Source: Bacteroidales bacterium
Lineage (GTDB): Bacteria > Bacteroidota > Bacteroidia > Bacteroidales > UBA932
Direction: 5' to 3'
DNA: 64,000 bases
NCBI GenBank assembly: GCA_017559545.1
Contig: JAFYRK010000113.1
Coordinates: 31,803-95,802 of the forward strand
A program made the translations under genes and the position numbers. Below, piece by piece: positions 36,506-45,224 of this stretch. Within the stretch, counting starts at the first letter, position 1, and every line of letters begins with the position of its first letter. The notes beneath the pieces are model-generated. The model searched no databases and was not told where the DNA came from. It saw only the letters and a list, made by a program, of their open reading frames with translations.

Positions 36506-38260
36506 TTAATAACCTATTTTTCTTCTTACGCACACCTCGCCCAAAGACGACTTGTTGCATTTGATTGAGTTCACGAGATATTCCTGTCTGATCAGGTCAT
36601 CCGCCAATGCAGCCATCATTGCTGCCTCGTTCACGATGAAGGCTATGTCTGCCGCCGCATAGTTCTCGGTCATAGTAGCCAACTCCTCGACATTGATATC
36701 TTCCGGCACAGGACGTTCCCTCAGATGGAGCTTGAAGATCGACGCTCTTGTCTCTGCATCAGGAGCAGGAATCTCTACATGAAGGTCCATACGACCCTTT
36801 CTGAGGATTGCCGGATCGATGAGTTCGAGTCTATTGGTAGTGCCGATCACAAAAATACCTCTCTTCGAACAGTTGTTCAGCTGTGCGAGGAACTCATTGA
36901 CCTCCTCACCTCTCTGATTCGCATCTGAAGAGCCCCTTGACGGCACAAATGAATCAAACTCGTCAAAACATAGAATCGCCGGCGCCTTCTTCTCGGCATC
37001 CTTAAAGAGACTTGCAATCTTACCCTGTGTTCCGTGCATATACGTACTTCCAAGGTCAGAACCGCTGACCATTGTGAAGTTGAACTGGGCCTCCTCTGCA
37101 AACTTCTCTGCAAAATATGTCTTTCCACAGCCCGGAGGACCATAAAGAATCATTCCGTTAGGCGGAGTAAGCCTATATTTCTCTGCCTTCTCCCTATCCT
37201 TAAGCACCCATATCACTCTCTTTGTAAGCTCGTCCTTGAGTGTCTGCATGCCAGCGACATCGGCGAATCCGCCTCCTGTCTTCTTCTTGATCTGAACTGT
37301 CGTAGAGACTGCCTCTTCATGTGTCTGTGGCTGCGAAGTCTCGCTTGGAGTAAAATCGTCTGATGAACCGTCCTTGCGGGCAGAAGATGGAACGTCAGTC
37401 TTCTTTCCAACAAGCAAGTCATAGAAGTCATTCAATGTCAGTCTGATATCAACATCACGCTCAAGACACGCAAATATAAGGTCTACATCTGTCTTTGTCA
37501 GACCTTTATCGGCAAACCCCTCTGTCTGCAAAGGCTGCTTACGGGCATTTCGGACAATCTTCTTCTTTGCCGGATACTGAAGTCCTGCAGGAATCTCAAC
37601 ATCCCAAGGAGCCTTTCCTGTGAGCATTGAATAAAGTACAGCCGCAGCAGAGAATGTATCGCTCTTCTTCTCATAACAGCCGGTAAAAGTCTCCGGAGCA
37701 CAATACTGCAATGTAAGGTCGTCTACTGAAAAAGGAGGTACACCGCTGACAGTCTTACTTACATGACCAAGGTCAATGATCTTTGGGGAATATGTATCAG
37801 AACCGACCTGCTCAAGTATTATGTTTCGAGGAGTTATGTCGTTATGGTTCAGGCCGTGGGATTCATGCAGATACAAGAGTCCAGCCAACACATTTGTCAT
37901 AATGGCCTTGGCAGATTCCCAATCATATGTAACCCCTGAAGCCAACTGCTCAGATAAGAGTTTTCCTGTGAAGAAGTTGGTGATAAGGTAGGCATACCTA
38001 TTACCGTCGGACAGGACTTCCGCACCATCATCAATATATGAGATGACATTCTCGTGCTTGATCTGACGAGAATATGCTATCTCTGAGACAGTGTCATCCT
38101 TCATCATCGAAGAAGGGACCTCCGCCATATCATAAAGTTTCATGAAGCAAGGGGTTCCGTTGCTGTCCGAAACCCTGTATGTACTTGCAACTGTGCCGCC
38201 TTTGATCTGATGTTCAACCGTATATTTTCCTACAACGTCGTTTTTCTTGAGAGTAATCAT
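36506..38260 (-). CDS. Ser/Thr protein kinase fused to FtsH/Cdc48-type AAA+ ATPase
   Basis: 584 aa from ATG at 38260, with AAGGA about 10 bp upstream (a TTG at 38284 is an alternative). Residues about 8-285 are a eukaryotic-like kinase: Lys41 (CFMK), catalytic loop HNDITPRN at 139-146 (Asp141; Lys replaced by Thr), metal motif DLG at 163-165 and APE at 188-190. After a Ser-rich linker (290-325), residues about 330-575 form a classic AAA+ module: FADVAGM, Walker A GPPGCGKT (374-381), Walker B ILCFDE (429-434), sensor-1 GTTN and arginine fingers RKGR (487, 490). No membrane helix, no protease domain. Role unknown; presumably a phosphorylation-coupled remodelling ATPase. Confidence 0.9.
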   Translation of the reverse strand: MITLKKNDVVGKYTVEHQIKGGTVASTYRVSDSNGTPCFMKLYDMAEVPSSMMKDDTVSEIAYSRQIKHENVISYIDDGAEVLSDGNRYAYLITNFFTGKLLSEQLASGVTYDWESAKAIMTNVLAGLLYLHESHGLNHNDITPRNIILEQVGSDTYSPKIIDLGHVSKTVSGVPPFSVDDLTLQYCAPETFTGCYEKKSDTFSAAAVLYSMLTGKAPWDVEIPAGLQYPAKKKIVRNARKQPLQTEGFADKGLTKTDVDLIFACLERDVDIRLTLNDFYDLLVGKKTDVPSSARKDGSSDDFTPSETSQPQTHEEAVSTTVQIKKKTGGGFADVAGMQTLKDELTKRVIWVLKDREKAEKYRLTPPNGMILYGPPGCGKTYFAEKFAEEAQFNFTMVSGSDLGSTYMHGTQGKIASLFKDAEKKAPAILCFDEFDSFVPSRGSSDANQRGEEVNEFLAQLNNCSKRGIFVIGTTNRLELIDPAILRKGRMDLHVEIPAPDAETRASIFKLHLRERPVPEDINVEELATMTENYAAADIAFIVNEAAMMAALADDLIRQEYLVNSIKCNKSSLGEVCVRRKIGY

Positions 38261-38286
38261 GTCTGTAATCCTTAATTTCCTCAAAA

Positions 38287-41001
38287 TTAAGAATTATTTT
38301 TTAATACAGACTTGAATATCCTGACAAATTCAGGCAGAACGAGCACAAAAGATGTAACTGCCGCAATACGCCACCAATCGCCTGATGACAATGGAGCGAC
38401 ATCAAAGAATTTGCCCAGATGGTTCACTATCAGGTACTGTCCGCAAAGAATGACAAGGACAATAATATAGAATCCCCAGCTGAAGCTCGCCTTTGAGAAG
38501 AGGGTCAGCAAGAAGGAGTTATCAGTCCTGTAGTTCCTGGCGTTGAAGATGTTCCAGAACTGCAGCATCACAAATGTAGTGAAGAATATACCCATCTCAT
38601 ACGGTGTCATCTCTACCGATGAAGCACCCATCTGTCCGGCTAACGCGCCTTTGATAAGCCCCCATGAGAATAGGTCGCTCACGCTTTTCACATCAACATG
38701 AAGAAGGACTTCCCAAAGCAGGATAAGCAAAGTAAAGAATGTTATGCCGCCGAAGAATATCCTTTTCATCATTGACCTGTCAATGATATGGCTTTCTGGA
38801 TCTCGAGGCTTCTCATCAAAGACCTTAGGATCAGCCGGAAGCGAAGACAAAGCCATTGCCGCAAATGTATCCATGATCAGGTTAACCCACAGCATCTGGG
38901 TTACCGTAAGAGGAGAGTCCACACCAAGGAAGGCTCCGACCAACACGAGAAGACATGCACAGACATTGATGGTCATCTGGAAATATATGAACCTTCTTAT
39001 GTTCAGATAGAGGGACCTGCCCCAAAGGATAGCCTTATTGATGCTGACAAACGAGTTATCAAGAATCGTTATATCGCTGACCTCTTTGGCACGCGCGGTT
39101 CCGTCTCCCATCGACAGGCCTACCTGTGCCTTCTTCAATGCCAGGGCATCATTGGTGCCGTCGCCTGTCACAGCCACGACCTCGCCTGCGCGCTGAAGCA
39201 ATCCCACCAATCTGGCCTTATCCTCAGGACGCGCCCTTGACAGGATCCTCAGATCCTTTATCGCCTCTAATGCCTGTTCATCTGTCATGGCGGCAAACTG
39301 CATTCCTGACAGTGACCTTGGGCTTTCCCCATCGTCAAACAGACCGATTTCTGAACCTATGTGTTCCGCAGTAGCCGCTATATCGCCAGTAACTACGATA
39401 ACCTTCACTCCGGCACGCTTGCGGCATGTCTCAATGGCTTCCTTAACATCTGGACGCACAGGATCCGCGATTCCTACGACCCCAGTCAACCTCAATCCTT
39501 CATCATTACCCAAACGCTCCGCCGCAAAGCCCAATGTCCTCCATGCATTTGCCTGATACTCAGACAATCTTGCAGCAGCCTCCAATGCCGCAGGAGAATC
39601 CGGTCCACCAACACACATGGCCATCACATATTCAGGAGCACCCTTCACAAATCTATACCTCTCCCCTGTCTCCTTGTCCATGCATACGGTCTCCATGTAT
39701 TTGGTTTCAGTTGAGAACGGAACAATCGACTCCACTGCATATCTTGACCTTATCTGCCGATAATCCGCATGGAATTCTGATGATATCCATCTGAGCAAAG
39801 CGCATTCGGTAGGATTTCCTATTGCCAGCACCGTACCGTCATCAGCCACAGTAAGGTCTGCTGTCGAATTCACAGCAATCGCATCAACGATGAGATTTTC
39901 CGGACAATCGAACGAGCTGGACACGACACTCATCCTGTTCATAGTAAGTGTACCCGTCTTGTCTGTACAGATGACTGTCGTCGCACCCATTGTCTCGCAT
40001 GCATGGAGCTTACGAACAAGATTCTTAACCTTAAGCATCTTGCGCATGCTAAGGGCAAGACTCACCGTAACACTCATAGGAAGTCCTTCTGGCACAGCCA
40101 CCACAATCAACGTCACAGCGATCATCACAGACTTCAATGCGTAGTCAAACAGCTGTAAAAGATCGGTATTATTATCAGGATTGCCATCAAATGCGAAATA
40201 ATATATCATCCTGCCGATAACTATAAGGCAGGCAAGGACATAGCTTACTCTTGTTATAATGCGTCCCAGATTGTCCAGCTGCCTGTTCAGAGGAGTCTGC
40301 ACTACCTCATCCTCCATAATTTTCAACGCGCCTCTGCCCTCCTCTGTATCCACACCGACAGCAGTCACACGGTACAGGCAGAATCCCTCAAGAACAATCG
40401 ATCCTCGCAAAAGGAAATCAGCATCATACGCGCCCTCATAAGCCGCTTTCGATTTATCTGCATATTTGACTGCATCAGGCTCTCCTGTGAACGCAGACTC
40501 ATCCATCCTGAGATGCTCACAGCTAAGGACACGTCCGTCCGCCGGTACCTCGTCGCCTCCTTCGAGCCGGACAATATCCCCGACCACCACATCAGCTTTC
40601 CTGACAGTAACCAACCTTGGTTTGGAATTGTCATTCTTCCTTCTCACAACCTTTACAAGCCTGTCATCCTTGACTTTGTTAAGGACATCAAACTCATTGT
40701 CAGCCTTTGTCTCGAATATAAACCCTATTCCTGTCGACAACAGAATAGCCAGCATTACACCTACCGGCTCAAAGAGAAGCTGAAGATCGTGTGTATGGTA
40801 ATACTCATATCCTGTCACAACAAAAGACAGCGCCAGGATAACCAACAATATTATTATAAGTGGATCCTTGAACTTATCAAGATACCTGAGCCATAGAGAA
40901 CGTTTAGGAGGCACCGGAATGACATTTTTACCTGCGCCTTCACGTACGGCAGAGGACGTTTCAGAAAGGGCGTCCTTCCATAATCTGTAATTATCTGACA
41001 T
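38287..41001 (-). CDS. P-type Ca2+-transporting ATPase (PMCA-like)
   Basis: 904 aa P-type ATPase of class II: PEGLP in M4 (304-308), phosphorylation site DKTGTLT (347-353), actuator motif FTGEP (171-175), hinge VTGDGTNDALALKKA, and about ten membrane segments. It resembles bacterial calcium-translocating PMCA-type pumps, but ion specificity is not proved by sequence. It is flanked by the TerB-like gene upstream (90-bp gap containing a perfect palindrome) and the kinase-AAA gene 26 bp downstream, which suggests regulation together. Confidence 0.9.
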   Translation of the reverse strand: MSDNYRLWKDALSETSSAVREGAGKNVIPVPPKRSLWLRYLDKFKDPLIIILLVILALSFVVTGYEYYHTHDLQLLFEPVGVMLAILLSTGIGFIFETKADNEFDVLNKVKDDRLVKVVRRKNDNSKPRLVTVRKADVVVGDIVRLEGGDEVPADGRVLSCEHLRMDESAFTGEPDAVKYADKSKAAYEGAYDADFLLRGSIVLEGFCLYRVTAVGVDTEEGRGALKIMEDEVVQTPLNRQLDNLGRIITRVSYVLACLIVIGRMIYYFAFDGNPDNNTDLLQLFDYALKSVMIAVTLIVVAVPEGLPMSVTVSLALSMRKMLKVKNLVRKLHACETMGATTVICTDKTGTLTMNRMSVVSSSFDCPENLIVDAIAVNSTADLTVADDGTVLAIGNPTECALLRWISSEFHADYRQIRSRYAVESIVPFSTETKYMETVCMDKETGERYRFVKGAPEYVMAMCVGGPDSPAALEAAARLSEYQANAWRTLGFAAERLGNDEGLRLTGVVGIADPVRPDVKEAIETCRKRAGVKVIVVTGDIAATAEHIGSEIGLFDDGESPRSLSGMQFAAMTDEQALEAIKDLRILSRARPEDKARLVGLLQRAGEVVAVTGDGTNDALALKKAQVGLSMGDGTARAKEVSDITILDNSFVSINKAILWGRSLYLNIRRFIYFQMTINVCACLLVLVGAFLGVDSPLTVTQMLWVNLIMDTFAAMALSSLPADPKVFDEKPRDPESHIIDRSMMKRIFFGGITFFTLLILLWEVLLHVDVKSVSDLFSWGLIKGALAGQMGASSVEMTPYEMGIFFTTFVMLQFWNIFNARNYRTDNSFLLTLFSKASFSWGFYIIVLVILCGQYLIVNHLGKFFDVAPLSSGDWWRIAAVTSFVLVLPEFVRIFKSVLKNNS

Positions 41002-41056
41002 ATGTTTTTCCGTTTTGAATTACAAATGTCAGCATAAATCATACTTGAAACATCAA

Positions 41057-41074
41057 AATCCAAACGTTTGGATT
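41057..41074. promoter_or_regulatory. Perfect 18-bp palindrome before the Ca2+-ATPase gene
   Basis: AATCCAAACGTTTGGATT reads the same on both strands and has a central CG as in many LacI-family operators. It lies 56 bp upstream of the ATPase start and 18 bp after the TerB-like stop. An alternative reading is a short terminator stem followed by a T-rich run on the minus strand. Confidence 0.5.
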
Positions 41075-41091
41075 CTTTAATGCCCGAAAAT

Positions 41092-42543
41092 CTAGATAAG
41101 ACGAAGCCAGAAGTCAGAAGTCCCTAGAGAAGATGAGACCCCGGAAGGGGCCGGGACACGGAATGACTGCAAGCCTGCGGCTACGCTATAAGTCTTCGAA
41201 GGCTGATCAAAAGTGATTGAAAAAAGACCGGCATCGGCGAGCTTGGTCTGCTCTGAAAAACCTTTATTCACATAGTTCTTAAGCGAACTGCGGTTTCTGA
41301 AGATGCTCTCAATATAACCCAAGAACTTCCTTGACGCCGTATCCTTGCCTGAAATCACAGAGTATATCACTACTGCATTATATATGAGGCATGATGCGGC
41401 AGATCCTGCAGACACCAGGGATGACATGAATGTCCCCATGTCAAAATCAGCGTTATCCGGAACCTCCTTCAAGATTTTGAGAGCCTCCTCAAATGTATCC
41501 TGGCTTACTCCGGATGGACCGTATTTCAAAAGAAGCAGATAGAAGGCACGCGCCTGTGGAGAGGACTCAAACACCAGCTTTGTCCTTTCGGAATCCATGA
41601 GACAGAAACCATATGAGTCATCCAGAAGCAGGCGGCTTATGTTCTTTGACGCAGAGCTCAGATAGTCACAGAGGATCTTATAACAGCCCTCATATGGGAT
41701 CCTGCTGCCCTTGTTGTCAAAGCGTGAAATGAACGAATAGATCCTTGACTTGACATCTGATGACATATCCATGACAAAGAAGTCCACACCCTTGGTCTGA
41801 TTGTTATCATCATCAAGACTATAGCTATCCCTCACCTTGAAAAGCATGAAAGACTGCGACTTCAGGGACTTGATATCCATCCTATACCTGGACAGGAGGA
41901 AATAGAAGAATCCTTCAGCCGAGAAATTCTCTATATCTTCATGGTCGATTTTAAGAGAGCCGGAAGGAACAAGATAACGCATGGCCTGCTTCAGAAGGGC
42001 CACCATCTCGGTCCTGTTGCTGCCGCTCAGCACATCCGGAAGATAAAAGAAGTCAAGTCCCATGTCATTGAAGGACTTGGTGATCATGAGCTTATCATAT
42101 TTATCATTGAAAAGCTCATGAACCTCCGCACATGGTTCTGACTCCAGATAGAGGACCTGCCTCATCGAGGTTTCATCCATGACATTCTGCACTGATATAA
42201 CATCACACCAGTCACGGGTAGCCGGAGATATTGACATGAAGACCGATGTCAGAAGAATGTTCTCTTCGTAATCTATCTCATTATCTACGCACATTATGTC
42301 CTCCAGAATCTGTGCGACCATTCCGGCTGTAAAGACATCAAGCTCCTTCAGGCTGGAAACAGCCTGTTGGAGCGTGATGTAATGAATTCGGTCAAGATCA
42401 TCCTGCGTGAGAGCAAACTTCTCCTGAAGCGAAGCAAGCAGACCTATCTCGTCACCATGAATCCTGCTGTCGGCCTTGACCAGATCGACAGCTATCCTCA
42501 GGACAGCCAGCTTGTTCAGATATGTCAGTTGAAGTTCCTGCAT
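41092..42543 (-). CDS. Large protein with TerB-like N-terminal domain
   Basis: 483 aa, no signal peptide. Residues about 8-110 look TerB-like: KLAVLRIAVDLVKADSRIHGDEIGLLASLQEKFALTQDDLDRI and a second acidic half, ILEDIMCVDNEIDYEENILLTSVFMSIS. The remaining 370 residues are not recognised; a stretch ARAFYLLLLKYGPSGVSQDTFEEALKILKEV could be a winged helix. TerB-type domains bind metal or act in stress-response (Ter) complexes. It sits between YbjN copy 2 (16 bp upstream) and the Ca2+ pump. I infer a role in sensing for the cluster. Confidence 0.7.
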   Translation of the reverse strand: MQELQLTYLNKLAVLRIAVDLVKADSRIHGDEIGLLASLQEKFALTQDDLDRIHYITLQQAVSSLKELDVFTAGMVAQILEDIMCVDNEIDYEENILLTSVFMSISPATRDWCDVISVQNVMDETSMRQVLYLESEPCAEVHELFNDKYDKLMITKSFNDMGLDFFYLPDVLSGSNRTEMVALLKQAMRYLVPSGSLKIDHEDIENFSAEGFFYFLLSRYRMDIKSLKSQSFMLFKVRDSYSLDDDNNQTKGVDFFVMDMSSDVKSRIYSFISRFDNKGSRIPYEGCYKILCDYLSSASKNISRLLLDDSYGFCLMDSERTKLVFESSPQARAFYLLLLKYGPSGVSQDTFEEALKILKEVPDNADFDMGTFMSSLVSAGSAASCLIYNAVVIYSVISGKDTASRKFLGYIESIFRNRSSLKNYVNKGFSEQTKLADAGLFSITFDQPSKTYSVAAGLQSFRVPAPSGVSSSLGTSDFWLRLI

Positions 42544-42559
42544 CTCTCAGGAAAATCTG

Positions 42560-42931
42560 CTAGTATTTTTCAGCAAAAACATTGTATGCATGCTGAAGAA
42601 TGCCCAAAGCACGCGGAACAATGTCACCAAGTTCCGGAGTAGAATCAATAAGAAGCTCTGCATAAAGCCATACCTCATCATTGAAAGTACTTGCCTTTGC
42701 TACCTTTACAGCTCCGTTCATAGCATCCATTGCCAGAAGTGCTCGAGCTCTGTTATCGTCATTCACATCACAGATACCCGGCATCACGAGCTGGAAGAAC
42801 GACGGATCGTCATCATTATCAAGGAAAAAATAATTCTTCATCTGGTAGCGGAATGCTATTCCGAAGGATTCACGTTTCGGCATGAAACCCTCCTTCTGGA
42901 GGTATTCCATCATCATGTTGACTGTGCTCAT
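42560..42931 (-). CDS. YbjN-like small acidic protein, copy 2
   Basis: 123 aa, paralogue of the 36110-36493 protein, with FGIAFRYQMKNYFFLDNDDDPSFFQLVMPGICDVNDDNRARALLAMDAMN and NDEVWLYAELLIDSTPELGDIVPRALGIL. YbjN/CesT-like domains usually bind partner proteins. The gene follows pgi by 33 bp and precedes the TerB-like gene by 16 bp, so it heads the kinase-AAA cluster. Function unknown. Confidence 0.7.
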   Translation of the reverse strand: MSTVNMMMEYLQKEGFMPKRESFGIAFRYQMKNYFFLDNDDDPSFFQLVMPGICDVNDDNRARALLAMDAMNGAVKVAKASTFNDEVWLYAELLIDSTPELGDIVPRALGILQHAYNVFAEKY

Positions 42932-42964
42932 AACTCTTAGTGTTAGTGGTTAGTATATATTTGA

Positions 42965-44305
42965 TTAGAGTCTTGCTCTGAGAGCCTCTGCCTGCTCCTC
43001 GTAACCTGGCTTGCCAAGAAGAGCGAACATGTTCTTCTTATAAGCCTCCACACCTGGCTGGTCAAATGGGTTTACTCCGAGGATGTAGCCGCTGATACCA
43101 CATGCCTTCTCAAAGAAATAGAAGAGAGCTCCGAGGTTGTACTCATTGATGCACTCAATGCTGAGAGAGAGCTGTGGCACGCCGCCATCGATGTGAGCGA
43201 GCTTTGTTCCGAGCTCTGCCATCGCATTGCACTCCTCAACGTGCTTTCCTGTGAGGAAGTTAAGACCATCAAGGTTCTGAGGATCATTCTCAATGAGCAT
43301 TGAACGCTTGCTCTTCTCAACTGTAACCACAGTCTCCATGAGAGTGCGCTCACCGTCCTGGATGTACTGACCCATTGAGTGAAGGTCTGTTGTAAAGTTC
43401 ACCGATGCAGGGAAGATTCCGAGGCCATCCTTACCCTCTGACTCTCCGTAGAGCTGCTTCCACCACTCGCCAAGGTATGTAAGCTTAGGGTTGTAAGCAA
43501 CGAGGATCTCTATCTTCTTGCCCTGAGCATAAAGTGCGTTACGCATAGCAGCGTACTGGATTGCAGGATTGCACTCGCACTTCTTGGCGCAAGCCTCTTC
43601 CATTGCGAGAGCTCCCTCGAGCATAGCCTTCATATCAAAGCCTGCAAGAACGATAGGGAGAATACCTACAGGAGTGAGGACTGAGAAACGTCCACCTACG
43701 TTATCCTCGATCACGAATGTCTTGTAACCCTCCTGAGTAGAGAGTGACTTGAGAGCTCCACGAGCCTTGTCTGTAACTGCCACAATACGCTCAGCAGCCT
43801 CTGCCTTTCCGTATGTATCCTCAAGATACTTCTTCACGAGACGGAATGCCACTGCAGGCTCGGTTGTAGTACCTGACTTAGAGATGACAACGCAAGCTGC
43901 GTTTCTCTCCTGCACGAGGTCCATGAGCTCGCACATGTATTCCTCTGAAAGGTTCTGTCCTGCGAAAACGATCTCAGGAGCCTCGCCCTTGGTCTTGAGC
44001 TGCTTTGCGAACTGATGAGAGAGAGCCTCAAGAGCACACTTTGCTCCAAGGTAGGAACCACCGATACCGATTACCACTACAAGGTCGATGTTCTTTGCCT
44101 TCCATGCGTCTCTTACAGCCTCGCAATCAGCAAGAAGGTTACTGTTAAGAGTCTCTGAAGGAAGGTGCTTCCATCCGAGGAAGTCATTTCCTTTTCCTGT
44201 CTCGTTCTCAAGAACCTCAAGCGCTGCAAGCGCCTTCTCAACATATACTTTATAATCTGCATCTTTTACAAAGGAGCTGCAGCCTCCGAGATTTACCTTT
44301 ACCAT
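42965..44305 (-). CDS. pgi: Glucose-6-phosphate isomerase
   Basis: 446 aa, the short bacterial/Bacteroidetes PGI length. Motifs visible: LVVVIGIGGSYLGAKCALEAL, VVISKSGTTTEPAVAFRLVKKYLE, GGRFSVLTPVGILPIVLAG and GLGIFPASVNFTTDLHSMGQYIQDG. It interconverts glucose-6-P and fructose-6-P. It is the first gene of the minus-strand run that ends at the kinase-AAA cluster; whether transcription continues past the 33-bp gap is unknown. Confidence 0.96.
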   Translation of the reverse strand: MVKVNLGGCSSFVKDADYKVYVEKALAALEVLENETGKGNDFLGWKHLPSETLNSNLLADCEAVRDAWKAKNIDLVVVIGIGGSYLGAKCALEALSHQFAKQLKTKGEAPEIVFAGQNLSEEYMCELMDLVQERNAACVVISKSGTTTEPAVAFRLVKKYLEDTYGKAEAAERIVAVTDKARGALKSLSTQEGYKTFVIEDNVGGRFSVLTPVGILPIVLAGFDMKAMLEGALAMEEACAKKCECNPAIQYAAMRNALYAQGKKIEILVAYNPKLTYLGEWWKQLYGESEGKDGLGIFPASVNFTTDLHSMGQYIQDGERTLMETVVTVEKSKRSMLIENDPQNLDGLNFLTGKHVEECNAMAELGTKLAHIDGGVPQLSLSIECINEYNLGALFYFFEKACGISGYILGVNPFDQPGVEAYKKNMFALLGKPGYEEQAEALRARL

Positions 44306-44364
44306 AGTTATTTCAGTTTATTTATAATTTCATCCTGATTGCGTGTACACAAGCACATCAAAGG

Positions 44365-44391
44365 CAAAGTTAACATTTTTTCATATATTTG
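44365..44391. promoter_or_regulatory. Divergent -7 boxes for pgi and the GDPD gene
   Basis: Minus-strand TAACTTTG at 44372-44365 (with TTG at 44397-44395, 22-bp spacer) faces pgi. Plus-strand TATATTTG at 44384-44391 faces the GDPD gene, 20 bp before its ATG. Confidence 0.5.
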
Positions 44392-44411
44392 CCACAACCA
44401 AATAGACAGCA

Positions 44412-45224
44412 ATGAGAAAGTTTCTATATATAATCATCACAGCCGTAGCTGTACTTGGCTGCCGTACAACAGACTTACAGGCGCAGATGCCGAAGCAGAC
44501 AGGCATCGTCGCACACAGGGGTTTCTGGAATTGCGAAGAGGCCGGATATGCCAAAAACTCCATTGCTGCCCTCAGATGCGCACAGGAGGCCGGATTCTGG
44601 GGAAGCGAATTTGATGTCAACATGACTTCGGACGGAGTGCTCATTGTATATCACGACAGCGATGTGGACGGAAAGAGGATAGAGAACCACCCATACTCAG
44701 AATTCAAAGATATAAGGATTGCCAACGGCGAGGTCATACCAACAATCGATATGTTCCTTGAGCAGGGCAAGAAATATCCCGAAACAATGCTCGTGTATGA
44801 GCTCAAGCCACACTCATGCGCCGAAGTGGAAGACAGATTCGTAGAACTTGCAATAGAAAACCTGAAACGCCACGGTCTCTATGAGCCCGAGAGAGTGATG
44901 TTCATTTCATTCAGCATGCATATCTGCGAAAAGATTGCAATGGAGCATCCGCAGTTCACAGTCCAGTTCCTCGGATCAAGCAAGAGTCCCGCAGAACTCT
45001 GCAAGCACGGAATCAATGGAATAGACTACAACCACATGATCTTAACCATCCACAAGAAATGGCATAAGCTTGCCCGCAGAAACAACATGAGCATAAACAC
45101 ATGGACTGTAAACGAAGAGCCGGCAATGAGACGTATGCTGATGTTGGGAGTCGATCAGCTTACCACCGACAACCCTATCGAGGCCAGAGAGCTGATGAAG
45201 ACCATGAAAGTCAGCGAACTTTAA
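44412..45224 (+). CDS. Glycerophosphodiester phosphodiesterase
   Basis: 270 aa with a signal peptide carrying a lipobox-like VLGC. GDPD motifs are present in order: AHRGFWNCEEAGYAKNS (His/Arg at about 35-36), EAGFWGSEFDVNMTSDGVLIVYHDSDVDG (catalytic Glu, Asp and His) and VYELKP. A C-terminal GINGIDYNHMI and NTWTVNEEPAMRRMLMLGVDQLTTDNP completes the TIM barrel. It hydrolyses glycerophosphodiesters to glycerol-3-P, in the periplasm if exported as predicted. Its 3' end overlaps umuC by 14 bp (convergent). Confidence 0.92.
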   Translation: MRKFLYIIITAVAVLGCRTTDLQAQMPKQTGIVAHRGFWNCEEAGYAKNSIAALRCAQEAGFWGSEFDVNMTSDGVLIVYHDSDVDGKRIENHPYSEFKDIRIANGEVIPTIDMFLEQGKKYPETMLVYELKPHSCAEVEDRFVELAIENLKRHGLYEPERVMFISFSMHICEKIAMEHPQFTVQFLGSSKSPAELCKHGINGIDYNHMILTIHKKWHKLARRNNMSINTWTVNEEPAMRRMLMLGVDQLTTDNPIEARELMKTMKVSEL

